DNA of 64,000 bases from an uncultured Winogradskyella sp. (GTDB lineage: Bacteria > Bacteroidota > Bacteroidia > Flavobacteriales > Flavobacteriaceae). Shown piece by piece: positions 17,786 through 27,186 of the stretch. The stretch's first letter is position 1. Each line of letters opens with the position of its first letter. Both the position numbers and the translations under genes were made by a program. The DNA is taken from positions 496,001 through 560,000 of the forward strand of contig NZ_CANMIW010000001.1 of the NCBI RefSeq assembly GCF_947498005.1, written 5' to 3'. The notes under the pieces are model-generated. The model had not been told where the DNA came from. It made no database searches and worked only from the letters and a program-made list of their open reading frames with translations.

Positions 17786-19387
17786 ATGTTTAAAACATTA
17801 AAAAACGACCTACCAGCAAGTGTCGTTGTATTTTTCGTAGCATTACCTTTATGTTTAGGTATTGCTTTAGCTAGTGGAGCGCCTCTATTCTCTGGTTTAA
17901 TTGCAGGTATTATTGGAGGAATAGTAGTAGGAGCCTTAAGTGGTTCTAAAATTGGTGTTAGTGGACCTGCTGCAGGTTTAGCTGCTATTGTATTTACTGC
18001 CATTCAAGATTTAGGTTATGAAAGTTTCTTAGTCGCTGTAGTTTTAGGTGGTGTTATTCAATTAATTTTTGGACTTTTAAAAGCTGGAGTTATTGGGTAT
18101 TATTTTCCATCTTCTGTAATTAAAGGCATGCTAACAGGTATCGGAATTATAATTATCTTAAAGCAAATTCCTCACTTTTTTGGGATGGACAAAGATCCTC
18201 AAGGAGATTTTGCCTTTCTACAAATAGATGGCGAAAATACATTTACAGAGCTTTTAAAAGCTATAAATGCATTAATTAGTGGTAACGTAAGTGTTGGTGC
18301 AACCGTTGTTGCATTAATCGCTATGGTTATTTTATTGTTATGGTCTAATGTACTTTCTAAAAAAGGAAAGTTTTTTCAAATTGTTCAAGGACCTTTAGTT
18401 GCAGTGGCTGTTGGTATAATTTTTTATGTTTTAACATTAGATACAAGTTTAAATATTTCTATGGATCACTTGGTAGCAGTACCAGTACCAGATGATTTTG
18501 ATAGCTTTTTAGGACAATTTAATTTTCCGGAGTTTGGAGCTATTACAAACCCTGCAATTTGGGTTACGGCATTTACAATTGCATTAGTGGCAAGTTTAGA
18601 AACTTTATTATGTGTGGAAGCTACAGATAAATTAGATCCTCATAAAAATGTTACACCAACGAATAAAGAGTTGTTTGCACAAGGAACAGGTAATATCATC
18701 TCTGGACTTATTGGAGGTTTACCTATCACACAAGTAATTGTAAGAAGTTCTGCTAATATTCAATCTGGTGGTAGATCAAAATTATCAGCAATAATTCATG
18801 GATTCTTATTATTAATTTCTGTTATTTTAATTCCTACCCTTTTAAATAAAATTCCTTTATCAGTTTTAGCAGCAATTCTATTCATTGTTGGTTATAAGCT
18901 AGCAAAACCTGCCTTGTTTAAAAAGATGTACGATTTAGGTTGGAAACAATTCATCCCTTTTACAGTAACTGTATTAGGAATTGTATTTATCGATTTATTA
19001 TACGGAATCGGTTTAGGTTTATTAGTAGGTATCATTGTAATTTTATTAAAAAGCTACCAAAACTCTCACTTCCTTCATATACAAGATAAGAGTAACGGTA
19101 AACATAGAATTAAAATGGATCTTGCAGAAGAAGTAACGTTCTTTAACAAAGGTGCTATTTTAAAAGAATTAGATAGTTTACCAAGAGATACTTATTTAGA
19201 ACTCGATGTTACTAAAACAAGATATTTAGATCATGATATTATTGAAATTCTTGATGATTTTGCATTTAAAGCAAAAGAAAGAAATATTGATATTAAGTTA
19301 ATTTCTAAACGAGGGATTGTAGAAAATCCACCTAGTTTTATTGAGTTTTTTCAATTGAGGCCAAAATCTAATATTAGTTTAAGTTAA
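17786..19387 (+). CDS. SulP family anion transporter (likely bicarbonate)
   Basis: This 533-residue protein has about 12 membrane segments (residues 10-425) and a C-terminal STAS domain (about 438-530). SulP features include LPLCLGIALASG (N-terminal), GVSGPAAGLAAI (about 57-68) and GLIGGLPITQVIVRSSANIQSGG (310s). Some SulP proteins, such as cyanobacterial BicA, carry Na+/HCO3- rather than sulfate. Here the following genes encode a UspA-like protein and a beta-carbonic anhydrase, which favours bicarbonate. This is inference; substrate is not readable from the sequence. Confidence 0.85.
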   Translation: MFKTLKNDLPASVVVFFVALPLCLGIALASGAPLFSGLIAGIIGGIVVGALSGSKIGVSGPAAGLAAIVFTAIQDLGYESFLVAVVLGGVIQLIFGLLKAGVIGYYFPSSVIKGMLTGIGIIIILKQIPHFFGMDKDPQGDFAFLQIDGENTFTELLKAINALISGNVSVGATVVALIAMVILLLWSNVLSKKGKFFQIVQGPLVAVAVGIIFYVLTLDTSLNISMDHLVAVPVPDDFDSFLGQFNFPEFGAITNPAIWVTAFTIALVASLETLLCVEATDKLDPHKNVTPTNKELFAQGTGNIISGLIGGLPITQVIVRSSANIQSGGRSKLSAIIHGFLLLISVILIPTLLNKIPLSVLAAILFIVGYKLAKPALFKKMYDLGWKQFIPFTVTVLGIVFIDLLYGIGLGLLVGIIVILLKSYQNSHFLHIQDKSNGKHRIKMDLAEEVTFFNKGAILKELDSLPRDTYLELDVTKTRYLDHDIIEILDDFAFKAKERNIDIKLISKRGIVENPPSFIEFFQLRPKSNISLS

Positions 19388-19391
19388 GAAT

Positions 19392-20192
19392 ATGAAAGCG
19401 GCAAAATATAAAATATTAGTGCTTTCAGATTTTAAAAAGACGGTAAATACGCTATTAGATAACAGTGTTAGTTTAGCAAAAATGATTAATGCAGAAGTAG
19501 CATTATTTCATGTTAAAAAACATATTGATATCGTAGGTGGAGACAATCAATTATCTGCTATTAGAGCCTTAAACGAAGAGCATAATTCAACCAAAAAAAC
19601 GATTGATACAGTTGTAAATACGTACAGACAAGATTACGATTTAAAAATTAGTGGTAGTTATGCCTTTGGCAAAATAAAAGAAGAGATTCTTAAGCAAATA
19701 GAGAGTTATCAGCCAGATGTTATTGTTGTAGGCCATAGAGTAGCTAATCCTATTCAATTTATTGGAGATAGCTTAACTAAGTTTATTTTAAAAAAATTTA
19801 AGGGCCCAATAATGATATCTTCAGATAAGAACGTATTACAACCTAATAAAAAATTAACCTTAGGAGTTTTTAATGATTCTAATAAATTTTTTGAAACTGA
19901 ATTTTCAAAAGATGTTATAACACATACAGAATCGCCATTAAAATCTTTTAAAATTACAAATAGTCAAAATGTAGACACCAATAGTAATGTTATTAAAAAA
20001 CAGGACATGGTAGAGTACATTTTTGAACAAAATTCTAATACATTAACAACACTCTCATCCTTTATTTTAAAGAATAATGTGAATTTATTATGCGTAGATA
20101 GAACACCAGAAAATAAAAGCAATACTAAACAAGCACCATTAAAAGACGTGCTGAGTAAGCTAAATGTTTCGTTATTAGTATCTAGAGCGTAA
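19392..20192 (+). CDS. UspA-like universal stress protein
   Basis: This 266-residue protein begins like a universal stress protein (KILVLSDFKKTVNTLLDNS, then EVALFHV) and has VIVVGHR in the first half. Its second half is a weaker, degenerate Usp-like repeat. It lacks a clear complete G-2x-G-9x-G-S/T ATP site. Usp proteins next to SulP transporters often regulate them. It starts 4 bp after the SulP stop and is 39 bp before the carbonic anhydrase gene. Confidence 0.7.
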   Translation: MKAAKYKILVLSDFKKTVNTLLDNSVSLAKMINAEVALFHVKKHIDIVGGDNQLSAIRALNEEHNSTKKTIDTVVNTYRQDYDLKISGSYAFGKIKEEILKQIESYQPDVIVVGHRVANPIQFIGDSLTKFILKKFKGPIMISSDKNVLQPNKKLTLGVFNDSNKFFETEFSKDVITHTESPLKSFKITNSQNVDTNSNVIKKQDMVEYIFEQNSNTLTTLSSFILKNNVNLLCVDRTPENKSNTKQAPLKDVLSKLNVSLLVSRA

Positions 20193-20231
20193 TAAAAAAG
20201 AGGTATATTAAAACATAAAAAAACAAAACAC

Positions 20232-20858
20232 ATGAAAGCACATACAAAAGAAACACAAACAACAATGACTCCTGAAAAAGCAGTTCAGTTTTTACAAGAA
20301 GGAAATGAGAGGTTTCAAAATAATTTAAAAGCTAATCGTAATTTATTAGAACAAGTTAATGATACTAGCGATGGACAATTTCCGTTCGCAACAATTTTGA
20401 GTTGTATAGATTCTAGAGTGTCTGCAGAATTAGTATTTGATCAAGGTTTAGGCGATATCTTTAGTGTTAGAATAGCAGGTAACTTTGTAAACGAAGACAT
20501 TTTAGGAAGTATGGAGTTTGCTTGTAAATTAGCTGGTACTAAATTAATTGTTGTATTAGGACACACAAGTTGTGGTGCAATAAAAGGCGCTTGTGATCAC
20601 GCAGAAATGGGTAACTTAACTAAGTTGATAGAAAAAATTACACCTGCAGTTAATGCTGTAACTACACCAGAGGATGAAGGCTCTAGAAATTCTAAAAATT
20701 TAGAATTTGTGAATGAAGTTTCTAAGAAAAATGTAGAATTAACTATAGATAGAATTCATGCAGAAAGTCCAATTTTATCTGAAATGGAGAAAGCTGGCGA
20801 AATAAAAATCGTTGGTGCCATGTATGATATTAATACAGGTAAAGTAGATTTCTATTAA
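20232..20858 (+). CDS. Beta-class carbonic anhydrase
   Basis: This 208-residue enzyme interconverts CO2 and bicarbonate. Zinc ligands and the Asp-Arg dyad are visible: C58, D60 and R62 in SCIDSRV, and H111, C114 in GHTSCGA. No signal peptide is present, so it is cytoplasmic. Its position between two SulP genes suggests it works on imported HCO3-, providing CO2 or HCO3- for carboxylases. Length and motifs are normal for the family. Confidence 0.92.
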   Translation: MKAHTKETQTTMTPEKAVQFLQEGNERFQNNLKANRNLLEQVNDTSDGQFPFATILSCIDSRVSAELVFDQGLGDIFSVRIAGNFVNEDILGSMEFACKLAGTKLIVVLGHTSCGAIKGACDHAEMGNLTKLIEKITPAVNAVTTPEDEGSRNSKNLEFVNEVSKKNVELTIDRIHAESPILSEMEKAGEIKIVGAMYDINTGKVDFY

Positions 20859-20868
20859 ATACAAATTA

Positions 20869-21549
20869 ATGAAAATTAAAAGATTGAGAAAGAAAATTAA
20901 AATTGCAGCACTAGCCATCGCGTTAGTGCTGCCTTTTTTTGCGCTAGCCCAAGATAGTAACTTAGGAAACTGGTTAATTTATATTGGTAATAAAAAATTG
21001 AACTCTAAATGGAATATCCATAATGAAGTTCAGTATAGAAATTATAATGCAATTGGCGACTTAGAGCAATTACTCTTGAGAACAGGTGTTGGCTATAATA
21101 TTACGGAAAATGATAATATTTTATTAGGATATGGCTATATTTTATCTGAGAATTATATAGGTGAATCAGATGATAAAGTGTCGGTGAATGAACATCGTAT
21201 ATTTCAACAATATACTACTAAGCAAAAAGTTGGTAAGGTAGCTCTTAGTCATCGTTACCGATTTGAACAACGTTTTGTGGAGAGTGATTATAAAATGCGT
21301 TTTAGGTATTTTTTAGGCGTAAAAATTCCGTTGCAATATAAAGAAGAAGGTGAGAACCCGTTATATGCCTCTATGTACAATGAGATTTTTTTAAATACAA
21401 AATCTTCAGTATTTGATAGAAATAGAGTATTTGGTGGTATAGGTTATAAATTTTCTGACGCACTTAGGTTAGAATTAGGTTATATGAACCAATTCTTTGA
21501 AAATTCTAGCAGAGATCAAGTTAATGTAATAGCCTTTGTTAATTTCTAA
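20869..21549 (+). CDS. DUF2490 outer-membrane-like protein
   Basis: This 226-residue protein has a signal peptide (about 1-27, ending FALAQ) and a pattern of alternating amphipathic beta strands ending in NVIAFVNF, consistent with a small outer-membrane barrel of the DUF2490 family. Motifs include NEVQYRNYNAIGDLEQLLLR near 49-68. It may form a pore for anions beside the two transporters. It begins 10 bp after the carbonic anhydrase stop, so it is likely co-transcribed. Confidence 0.8.
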   Translation: MKIKRLRKKIKIAALAIALVLPFFALAQDSNLGNWLIYIGNKKLNSKWNIHNEVQYRNYNAIGDLEQLLLRTGVGYNITENDNILLGYGYILSENYIGESDDKVSVNEHRIFQQYTTKQKVGKVALSHRYRFEQRFVESDYKMRFRYFLGVKIPLQYKEEGENPLYASMYNEIFLNTKSSVFDRNRVFGGIGYKFSDALRLELGYMNQFFENSSRDQVNVIAFVNF

Positions 21550-21618
21550 AAAAATAATTCGCTTTAATTTTATGTTCTATAAGATTTAGATTACTTTAAT
21601 AAAAACTAACAATCAGTT

Positions 21619-23481
21619 ATGAAGAATTTGTTTTCGAATATAAAAGGTGATGCATTTGGAGGAATAACTGCCGGAATAGTTGCCTTACCCTTAGCGTTAG
21701 CTTTTGGAGTTTCGTCTGGTTTAGGACCAGAAGCAGGTCTTTATGGTGCAATTTTTATAAGTTTCTTTGCAGCACTATTTGGAGGTACAGCCACACAAAT
21801 CTCTGGCCCAACAGCACCTATGACTGCTGTAAGTATGGTTGTCATTGCAGGTATCGTAGCTGCCAACGACGGTAGTGTTGAAAAAGCCTTACCAGCTATA
21901 TTAATTGTGTTTTTAATGGCTGGACTGATACAAATAGGATTGGGCTTTTTAGGCTTGGGAAAATATATACGATATATTCCATATCCAGTAGTTTCTGGCT
22001 TTATGACAGCAATTGGTGTTATTATTCTTTTAACGCAAATTTTACCATCTATTGGGTACTATCCTAAGGAAGATGCCGAGTACGTGGAAAAATTTAAGCC
22101 TCAAGCAGAAGAAGTTATACTCGAGAACATATTGAAAGAAGAAGCCGGCGAAGGTATTTTGGTGCTCGAAAATTTTAAAGAAACCATAAAACGGTCCGAC
22201 CAGATTACTCCAGCTCAAATTTTAACTGAATCACAAACCTTAGCAGCCAAAGAAGCTTCTGGTACAGTTGGTGCCATTAAGGTCTTGCCAAGAGCATTAA
22301 AGAATATTAATTGGTTAGAACTTGCTTTAACATTAGGAACTATATTCATTATTTATGGCTTTAAACGCGTCACTACTGTGATACCAAGTACATTGGTAGC
22401 GCTTGTTGTGATGTCCGGAATTGCCTATGGTTTCAAATTAGGTTATAGACCTATTTCTCAAATTCCAGGAGGCATTCCAGTTCCTAGATTAGAAATGTTT
22501 ACGACATTTAGTTTAACGAGTGTTACACCATACATTTTTACAGCATTAACTTTATCGCTTTTAGGTGCTATAGATTCGTTGTTAACAAGTGTGGTTGCGG
22601 ATAACATGACAAAAACGAAACACAAACCCAATAAGGAATTAATTGGTCAAGGTATTGGTAATAGTATTGCAGCTGTTTTTGGTGGAATTCCAGGTGCAGG
22701 AGCAACCATTAGAACGGTTGTTAATATTAATGCAGGAGGAAAAACCAAATTATCTGGTATGATTGCAGGTGTTATGCTTCTGTTGATTATGCTAGCTTTG
22801 AGTGATGTAGCTTCAAAAATTCCAGCAGCCGTTTTAGCAGGTATATTAATTACAGTAGGTATTGGTGTTATGGATTATAAAGGATTAAGAGCAATACCAA
22901 GTTTGCCTAAGGATATCAAATTTGGACCTTTAAAATTAAGTTCTGAAGTATTAATAATGTTGGTTGTTTTAGTGTTATCTACATTTTGGGATTTAATTTA
23001 TGCAGTAGGTATTGGCTTAGTTATAGCATCACTAATGTTTATGAAAAAGATAGGTGATTTAACGGCAGAACGCTCTGATGTAAAATCTCTAAAAGAAGAA
23101 GCATGGGCAGATGAAGGTAAATTCCCAGAAAGTTTAAAAGAAGAGGTGTTTATTAAGCACTTAAAAGGGCCATTGTTTTTTGGTTCTACGAGTGATTTTC
23201 AGGCCTTAACAGAACAGATTCCTAACACAGCAAAAACCGTTATTTTAAGATTGGGTAGAATGCAATATATGGACCAATCTGGTTTATATGCAATGGAAGA
23301 TATGCTCCAAGATTTAAAGAAGAAAGATATTGAAATACTATTTGTTGGACTCCTAAAACAACCAAGATATATGATGGAACGAATTGATATAATTCCAGAT
23401 TTCATCCCGAATGAACATATTTTCGAAGATTTCAAAACCTGTTTAAATTGGGTAAATGATAACGTTGATGATATATATTAG
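21619..23481 (+). CDS. SulP family anion transporter with STAS domain
   Basis: This 620-residue transporter has a SulP core (residues 10-480) with GGITAGIVALPLALAFGVS at the start and QISGPTAPMTAVS, and a full STAS domain (about 508-615). A hydrophilic insertion of roughly 75 residues (about 150-225) lies between membrane helices and is absent from the first SulP. Paralogy plus the carbonic anhydrase between them suggest two affinity variants of bicarbonate uptake. Start ATG 21619; 69 bp after DUF2490. Confidence 0.87.
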   Translation: MKNLFSNIKGDAFGGITAGIVALPLALAFGVSSGLGPEAGLYGAIFISFFAALFGGTATQISGPTAPMTAVSMVVIAGIVAANDGSVEKALPAILIVFLMAGLIQIGLGFLGLGKYIRYIPYPVVSGFMTAIGVIILLTQILPSIGYYPKEDAEYVEKFKPQAEEVILENILKEEAGEGILVLENFKETIKRSDQITPAQILTESQTLAAKEASGTVGAIKVLPRALKNINWLELALTLGTIFIIYGFKRVTTVIPSTLVALVVMSGIAYGFKLGYRPISQIPGGIPVPRLEMFTTFSLTSVTPYIFTALTLSLLGAIDSLLTSVVADNMTKTKHKPNKELIGQGIGNSIAAVFGGIPGAGATIRTVVNINAGGKTKLSGMIAGVMLLLIMLALSDVASKIPAAVLAGILITVGIGVMDYKGLRAIPSLPKDIKFGPLKLSSEVLIMLVVLVLSTFWDLIYAVGIGLVIASLMFMKKIGDLTAERSDVKSLKEEAWADEGKFPESLKEEVFIKHLKGPLFFGSTSDFQALTEQIPNTAKTVILRLGRMQYMDQSGLYAMEDMLQDLKKKDIEILFVGLLKQPRYMMERIDIIPDFIPNEHIFEDFKTCLNWVNDNVDDIY

Positions 23482-23553
23482 TGCAAATCATTTGAATTAA
23501 AAAATAGAACATTATTTTAATTAGAATAGGTGTTTAAAGCTACAGTTGGAGTT

Positions 23554-24072
23554 TTAAGAGGAGGCTTCTTCCCTAATTATAGGCTCATCTTCACTCTTAA
23601 TTAAATTAGGGAAAATCATAGGTGCCAAAGATTTTACAGGTTTGTAAAGCATACTTTCTTCTAAATCTTCTTGTTCCATAAAAGGCAACGTATTGTTCAT
23701 TTTATGAAAAACAATTAAAACAACACTTAGAATTAAGCCTATTTTAAGCGCTCCAAAAACACCACCTGCTAGTTTGTTAATAATGCCAAGCGCAGCAAAA
23801 TCTGCTAGTTTAGTCAATGCTTTACCAGCTAACCCAATAGCTAAAACTATAACAACAAATGTAATAGCAAAAGCAACGATATTAATGGTTCTTTCTTCCC
23901 AATCCACTTTAGACTCTAAAAATTCTGCAGCGAAACCACTAAAATGAATTGCACCGTAAACACCTAGAACCAATGCAACTAAAGACGCAACTTCTACAAA
24001 AAGGCCTTTAAATAAGCCTCGGACAAACCCAAATAGTAAAAGGGCTGCCAAAACAATATCAATAATACTCAT
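23554..24072 (-). CDS. cvpA: CvpA family membrane protein
   Basis: This 172-residue protein has four membrane segments and the CvpA-type start MSIIDIVLAALLLFGFVRG, with GLFKGLF and GAIHFSGFAAEFL. CvpA is linked to colicin V production and purine-related phenotypes in E. coli; its role elsewhere is envelope-related and unclear. It is convergent with the second SulP gene; the 72 bp between them has no clear terminator. Confidence 0.85.
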   Translation of the reverse strand: MSIIDIVLAALLLFGFVRGLFKGLFVEVASLVALVLGVYGAIHFSGFAAEFLESKVDWEERTINIVAFAITFVVIVLAIGLAGKALTKLADFAALGIINKLAGGVFGALKIGLILSVVLIVFHKMNNTLPFMEQEDLEESMLYKPVKSLAPMIFPNLIKSEDEPIIREEASS

Positions 24073-24130
24073 ACAACTAGCGGTTTAGACAAAAGTACAT
24101 GAATTTTGTCATTTTAATATAATAACGTAA

Positions 24131-24158
24131 TTGAAGATACTTTAGTTTATTAACTTTG
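24131..24158 (+). promoter_or_regulatory. Promoter TTG-N17-TAACTTTG
   Basis: TTG at 24131-24133 and TAACTTTG at 24151-24158 match the Bacteroidetes primary promoter consensus with a 17-base gap. The predicted start of transcription is near 24164, about 100 bases before the ATG at 24264. Confidence 0.7.
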
Positions 24159-24204
24159 AAGCTTGATACGATTTTGAACGTAAAGTTAAATTTGAACACA
24201 ACTT

Positions 24205-24256
24205 AAAACTTTAAGTTTTCAAATAATAATAAAAAAGGATTCCTGTTTTCGCAGGA
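24205..24256 (+). promoter_or_regulatory. Two hairpins in the leader of the 118-residue protein gene
   Basis: AAAACTT 24205-24211 pairs with AAGTTTT 24213-24219. A second stem, TCCTG 24241-24245 with CAGGA 24252-24256, lies 8 bp before the ATG and overlaps the purine-rich AAAAAAGGA that could serve as ribosome-binding sequence. The second resembles a decayed copy of an ATTCCTG...CAGGAAT intergenic repeat of flavobacteria. Confidence 0.45.
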
Positions 24257-24263
24257 CGAATAC

Positions 24264-24620
24264 ATGGCAAGAGACGAACAATTAAAAGAGCGATGGAATT
24301 TGGTGGTAGAAAAACTCTCTAACCAATTTGCTGATGGAGATCAATTAGATCTCGATTCTATAATTTATTTGATAGGCGTACAAGAACTAGGTCAGCTTCA
24401 TAGAGAATACAAAAAAGACCAGAAGTTAGATTTAATGCATATTGCAATTTGTAAAATTTTAGAACCTTATGGTTTTTATGAATTTGATTTTGTTGATGAT
24501 GACGGTTGGCCACATTATAAAGTTTTAGCACAATTGCCGCATCTAAAGGCAGGAGAGCAAAGTGTATTAATGAAAGAAGCTATTGTAAATTATTTTGTAG
24601 AAACGGAATATATAGACTAG
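24264..24620 (+). CDS. Conserved hypothetical protein, 118 residues
   Basis: I do not recognise a named family. The protein is soluble, acidic and contains YLIGVQELGQLHREYKKDQK and a YGFYEFDFVDDDGWPHY segment, then a hydrophobic/charged end. No signal or membrane segment. It is preceded by a strong promoter with a roughly 100-base leader containing two hairpins, and followed 88 bp later by pheS. Such compact single-domain proteins beside pheS/cvpA are conserved in flavobacteria; the function is unknown. Confidence 0.75.
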   Translation: MARDEQLKERWNLVVEKLSNQFADGDQLDLDSIIYLIGVQELGQLHREYKKDQKLDLMHIAICKILEPYGFYEFDFVDDDGWPHYKVLAQLPHLKAGEQSVLMKEAIVNYFVETEYID

Positions 24621-24660
24621 TTTCAACGGTATACAACTACAATAACTCATAAAAAAAAAC

Positions 24661-24668
24661 TAAATTTG
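24661..24668 (+). promoter_or_regulatory. TAAATTTG -7 element upstream of pheS
   Basis: TAAATTTG matches the -7 consensus and lies 40 bp before the pheS ATG. No TTG box is seen at the normal distance, so strength is uncertain. Confidence 0.45.
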
Positions 24669-24708
24669 CCGACTCTTAAAAGAGATACTGGATTAAATTC
24701 AGCACAAG

Positions 24709-25728
24709 ATGATAGACAAGATAAAAGAACTTATAGCAGAAGCAGAAGCTTTTAAAGCGCAATCAAAAGAAGAGGTTGAAGCTTTTAGAATTAAATATTT
24801 AGGGTCCAAAGGCCTTTTAAAAGAATATTTTGCTGAGTTTAAAAATGTAGCGAACGATCAAAAGAAAGAATTTGGCCAAACAATTAATCAGCTTAAAAAA
24901 ACGGCTGAGGACAAAGTAAATTCCTTAAAAGAAGTCCTAGAAAACGAAGAGGAAGATAAAGGTATTTATGGCGATTTATCTCGTCCTGGAGAGCCTATCT
25001 CTATTGGAGCACGTCATCCTATTTCTATTGTTAAAAATGAAATAATAGACATCTTTTCTCGTATAGGTTTTAACGTAAGTGAAGGGCCAGAGATTGAAGA
25101 TGATTGGCATAATTTTACAGCATTAAATTTACCAGAATATCATCCGGCTAGAGATATGCAGGATACGTTTTTTATTCAAACAGATCCAGATATATTATTA
25201 CGTACACATACAAGTTCTGTACAAGTACGTTATATGGAAAATAATCAACCTCCAATTCGTACAATTTCTCCTGGTAGAGTATATAGGAATGAAGCTATTT
25301 CGGCACGTTCTCATTGTTTTTTCCATCAAGTAGAAGGTTTATATATTGATAAAGATGTGAGTTTTGCAGATTTAAAACAAACGCTGCAATATTTTACTAC
25401 AGAGATGTTTGGGAAATCTAAGATTAGACTGCGTCCTTCATACTTTCCATTTACAGAACCAAGTGCTGAAGTAGATGTATATTGGGGATTAGAAACTGAA
25501 ACTGATTATAAGATTACCAAAGGTACTGGTTGGCTAGAAATTATGGGTTGTGGTATGGTAGATCCAAATGTTTTAGAAAATTGTGGAATAGACTCTAAAG
25601 AGTATTCTGGTTTCGCTTTTGGGATGGGAATAGATCGTATTGCGATGTTATTAAATCAAATTAGTGATATTAGATTGTTAAGCGAAAATGACGTCCGTTT
25701 TTTAGAGCAATTTAAGTCTGCCTTATAA
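24709..25728 (+). CDS. pheS: Phenylalanyl-tRNA synthetase alpha subunit
   Basis: This 339-residue class II synthetase subunit charges tRNA-Phe together with PheT. N-terminal coiled coil (about 1-90), then motif 2 in RTHTSSVQVRYM and RVYRNEAISARSH, TGTGWLEIMGCGMV and motif 3 in FAFGMGIDRIAML. Length is normal. pheT is not in the window. A 131-residue conserved gene follows 3 bp after the stop. Confidence 0.95.
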   Translation: MIDKIKELIAEAEAFKAQSKEEVEAFRIKYLGSKGLLKEYFAEFKNVANDQKKEFGQTINQLKKTAEDKVNSLKEVLENEEEDKGIYGDLSRPGEPISIGARHPISIVKNEIIDIFSRIGFNVSEGPEIEDDWHNFTALNLPEYHPARDMQDTFFIQTDPDILLRTHTSSVQVRYMENNQPPIRTISPGRVYRNEAISARSHCFFHQVEGLYIDKDVSFADLKQTLQYFTTEMFGKSKIRLRPSYFPFTEPSAEVDVYWGLETETDYKITKGTGWLEIMGCGMVDPNVLENCGIDSKEYSGFAFGMGIDRIAMLLNQISDIRLLSENDVRFLEQFKSAL

Positions 25729-25731
25729 GCT

Positions 25732-26127
25732 TTGAAGAAAGATATAAAAATACCAGAAGTAAAAGATGTTCATGTTGCAGTGGTAAAAGAGCAACATTTA
25801 GAATATAAAACTCAAGACTGGAACGCTTACATCATCAACAATAGCGATAAAGATTTAGAAACAGTTCTTATTGTATCTAGAGGTTACAACGATAAAAAGT
25901 TAACACCTTTAATGCGACATACCATTGCTAAATTACCTGCAAGAAGCTACGCTAAAATTGAATATCTTCAAGAAAAGGTACTAGAACTTAATAACGAGTT
26001 TAAAATTACGTTTTTTGAAGGTAATCAAATGTTTGATAAGACCTACGTGTTTAGAAAAAACACCATTAATGAAAAGGCGCTGCAAACTATTCCTTTAATG
26101 CAGCTAAAAGGTATTTTAGTAAAGTAA
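25732..26127 (+). CDS. Conserved hypothetical protein downstream of pheS
   Basis: A 131-residue protein reads from a TTG at 25732, 3 bp after pheS; no ATG occurs in frame until mid-gene. It has a KDVHVAVVKE start and YIINNSDKDLETVLIVSRGYN, giving a beta-sandwich-like impression, with no signal or membrane segment. It is commonly mislabelled as a PheS homologue because of its position; sequence shows no synthetase motifs. Function unknown. It is convergent with gpsA. Confidence 0.72.
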   Translation: MKKDIKIPEVKDVHVAVVKEQHLEYKTQDWNAYIINNSDKDLETVLIVSRGYNDKKLTPLMRHTIAKLPARSYAKIEYLQEKVLELNNEFKITFFEGNQMFDKTYVFRKNTINEKALQTIPLMQLKGILVK

Positions 26128-26184
26128 TTCTTGAATTTTTAACGCTTAATATTTCACTAAAATTAAATGCCTGATGACCGAAAG

Positions 26185-27186
26185 CTAATCAAGCTTATCC
26201 GTCAATTTTTTAAACACCTTCTTAGCATCTTTTCCTTCATATAAAATAGAATGAACAGCATTAATAATAGGAAGTTGCGTTTTTTTCTTGTTCGTTTTAT
26301 TTAATTCAAAAGCACTTTTGGTTGCATAAAAGCCTTCTGCAACCATATTCATTTCCATCTGAGCAGATTTTACAGTATAACCTTTACCTATCATATTACC
26401 AAACATTCGGTTCCTTGAGAATACAGAATATCCCGTTACTAACAAGTCGCCTAAGTACGCTGAGTTATTAATGTTACGCTTCATCTTGTGCATTTTTTTG
26501 ATAAAGCGTTTCATTTCTCTAATGGAATTACTCATCAATACACTCTGAAAATTATCGCCATAGCCTAAACCATGTGCAATACCTGCAGCGATAGCATAAA
26601 TGTTTTTAAGCATCACAGCGTATTCTATACCAATGATATCATCACTAATTTTTGTTTTTATATAATTACTCGATAAATTATCTGCTATGTTTTGTGCTTT
26701 TTCTGCATCAGCACAAGAAATCGTTAAATAAGATAAACGTTCTAAAGCTACCTCTTCAGCATGGCATGGACCAGCAATAACAGCAATGTTTTCAAATGGA
26801 ATATTATAGACATCATGAAAATGCTCACCAACTAATTTTCCTGTTTCTGGCATGATACCTTTTACAGCAGATACAATGGTTTTATTGCTAATATCTGTAT
26901 TTAATTTTTCTAATTCTGCATGAATAAATGCAGATGGGATTACAAAAATGAGAACATCTGCCCAATCTGCAATTTCATTAATATCATTACTTAGTTTTAA
27001 TTGTTCAGTATGAAACTCTACAGAACTCAAGTAACTAGGATTGTGTTTTTCTTTTAGAATATGTTCTTTTGCATAAACACTTCGCATATACCAGCCAATT
27101 TCATTTTGGTTTTCACATAGCATTTTTACAATGGCAGTCGCCCAACTTCCGGCACCAAAAACAGCATATTTTGTGGTATTATTCAT
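26185..27186 (-). CDS. gpsA: NAD(P)H-dependent glycerol-3-phosphate dehydrogenase
   Basis: This 333-residue enzyme reduces dihydroxyacetone phosphate to sn-glycerol-3-phosphate, the backbone of phospholipids. It has the N-terminal dinucleotide site FGAGSWATA (10-18), substrate-binding GPCHAEEV (about 138-145), catalytic Lys in EYAVMLKNIYAIAAG and NSIREMKRF. It is a single gene with about 210 bp upstream. Length is normal. Confidence 0.93.
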   Translation of the reverse strand: MNNTTKYAVFGAGSWATAIVKMLCENQNEIGWYMRSVYAKEHILKEKHNPSYLSSVEFHTEQLKLSNDINEIADWADVLIFVIPSAFIHAELEKLNTDISNKTIVSAVKGIMPETGKLVGEHFHDVYNIPFENIAVIAGPCHAEEVALERLSYLTISCADAEKAQNIADNLSSNYIKTKISDDIIGIEYAVMLKNIYAIAAGIAHGLGYGDNFQSVLMSNSIREMKRFIKKMHKMKRNINNSAYLGDLLVTGYSVFSRNRMFGNMIGKGYTVKSAQMEMNMVAEGFYATKSAFELNKTNKKKTQLPIINAVHSILYEGKDAKKVFKKLTDKLD

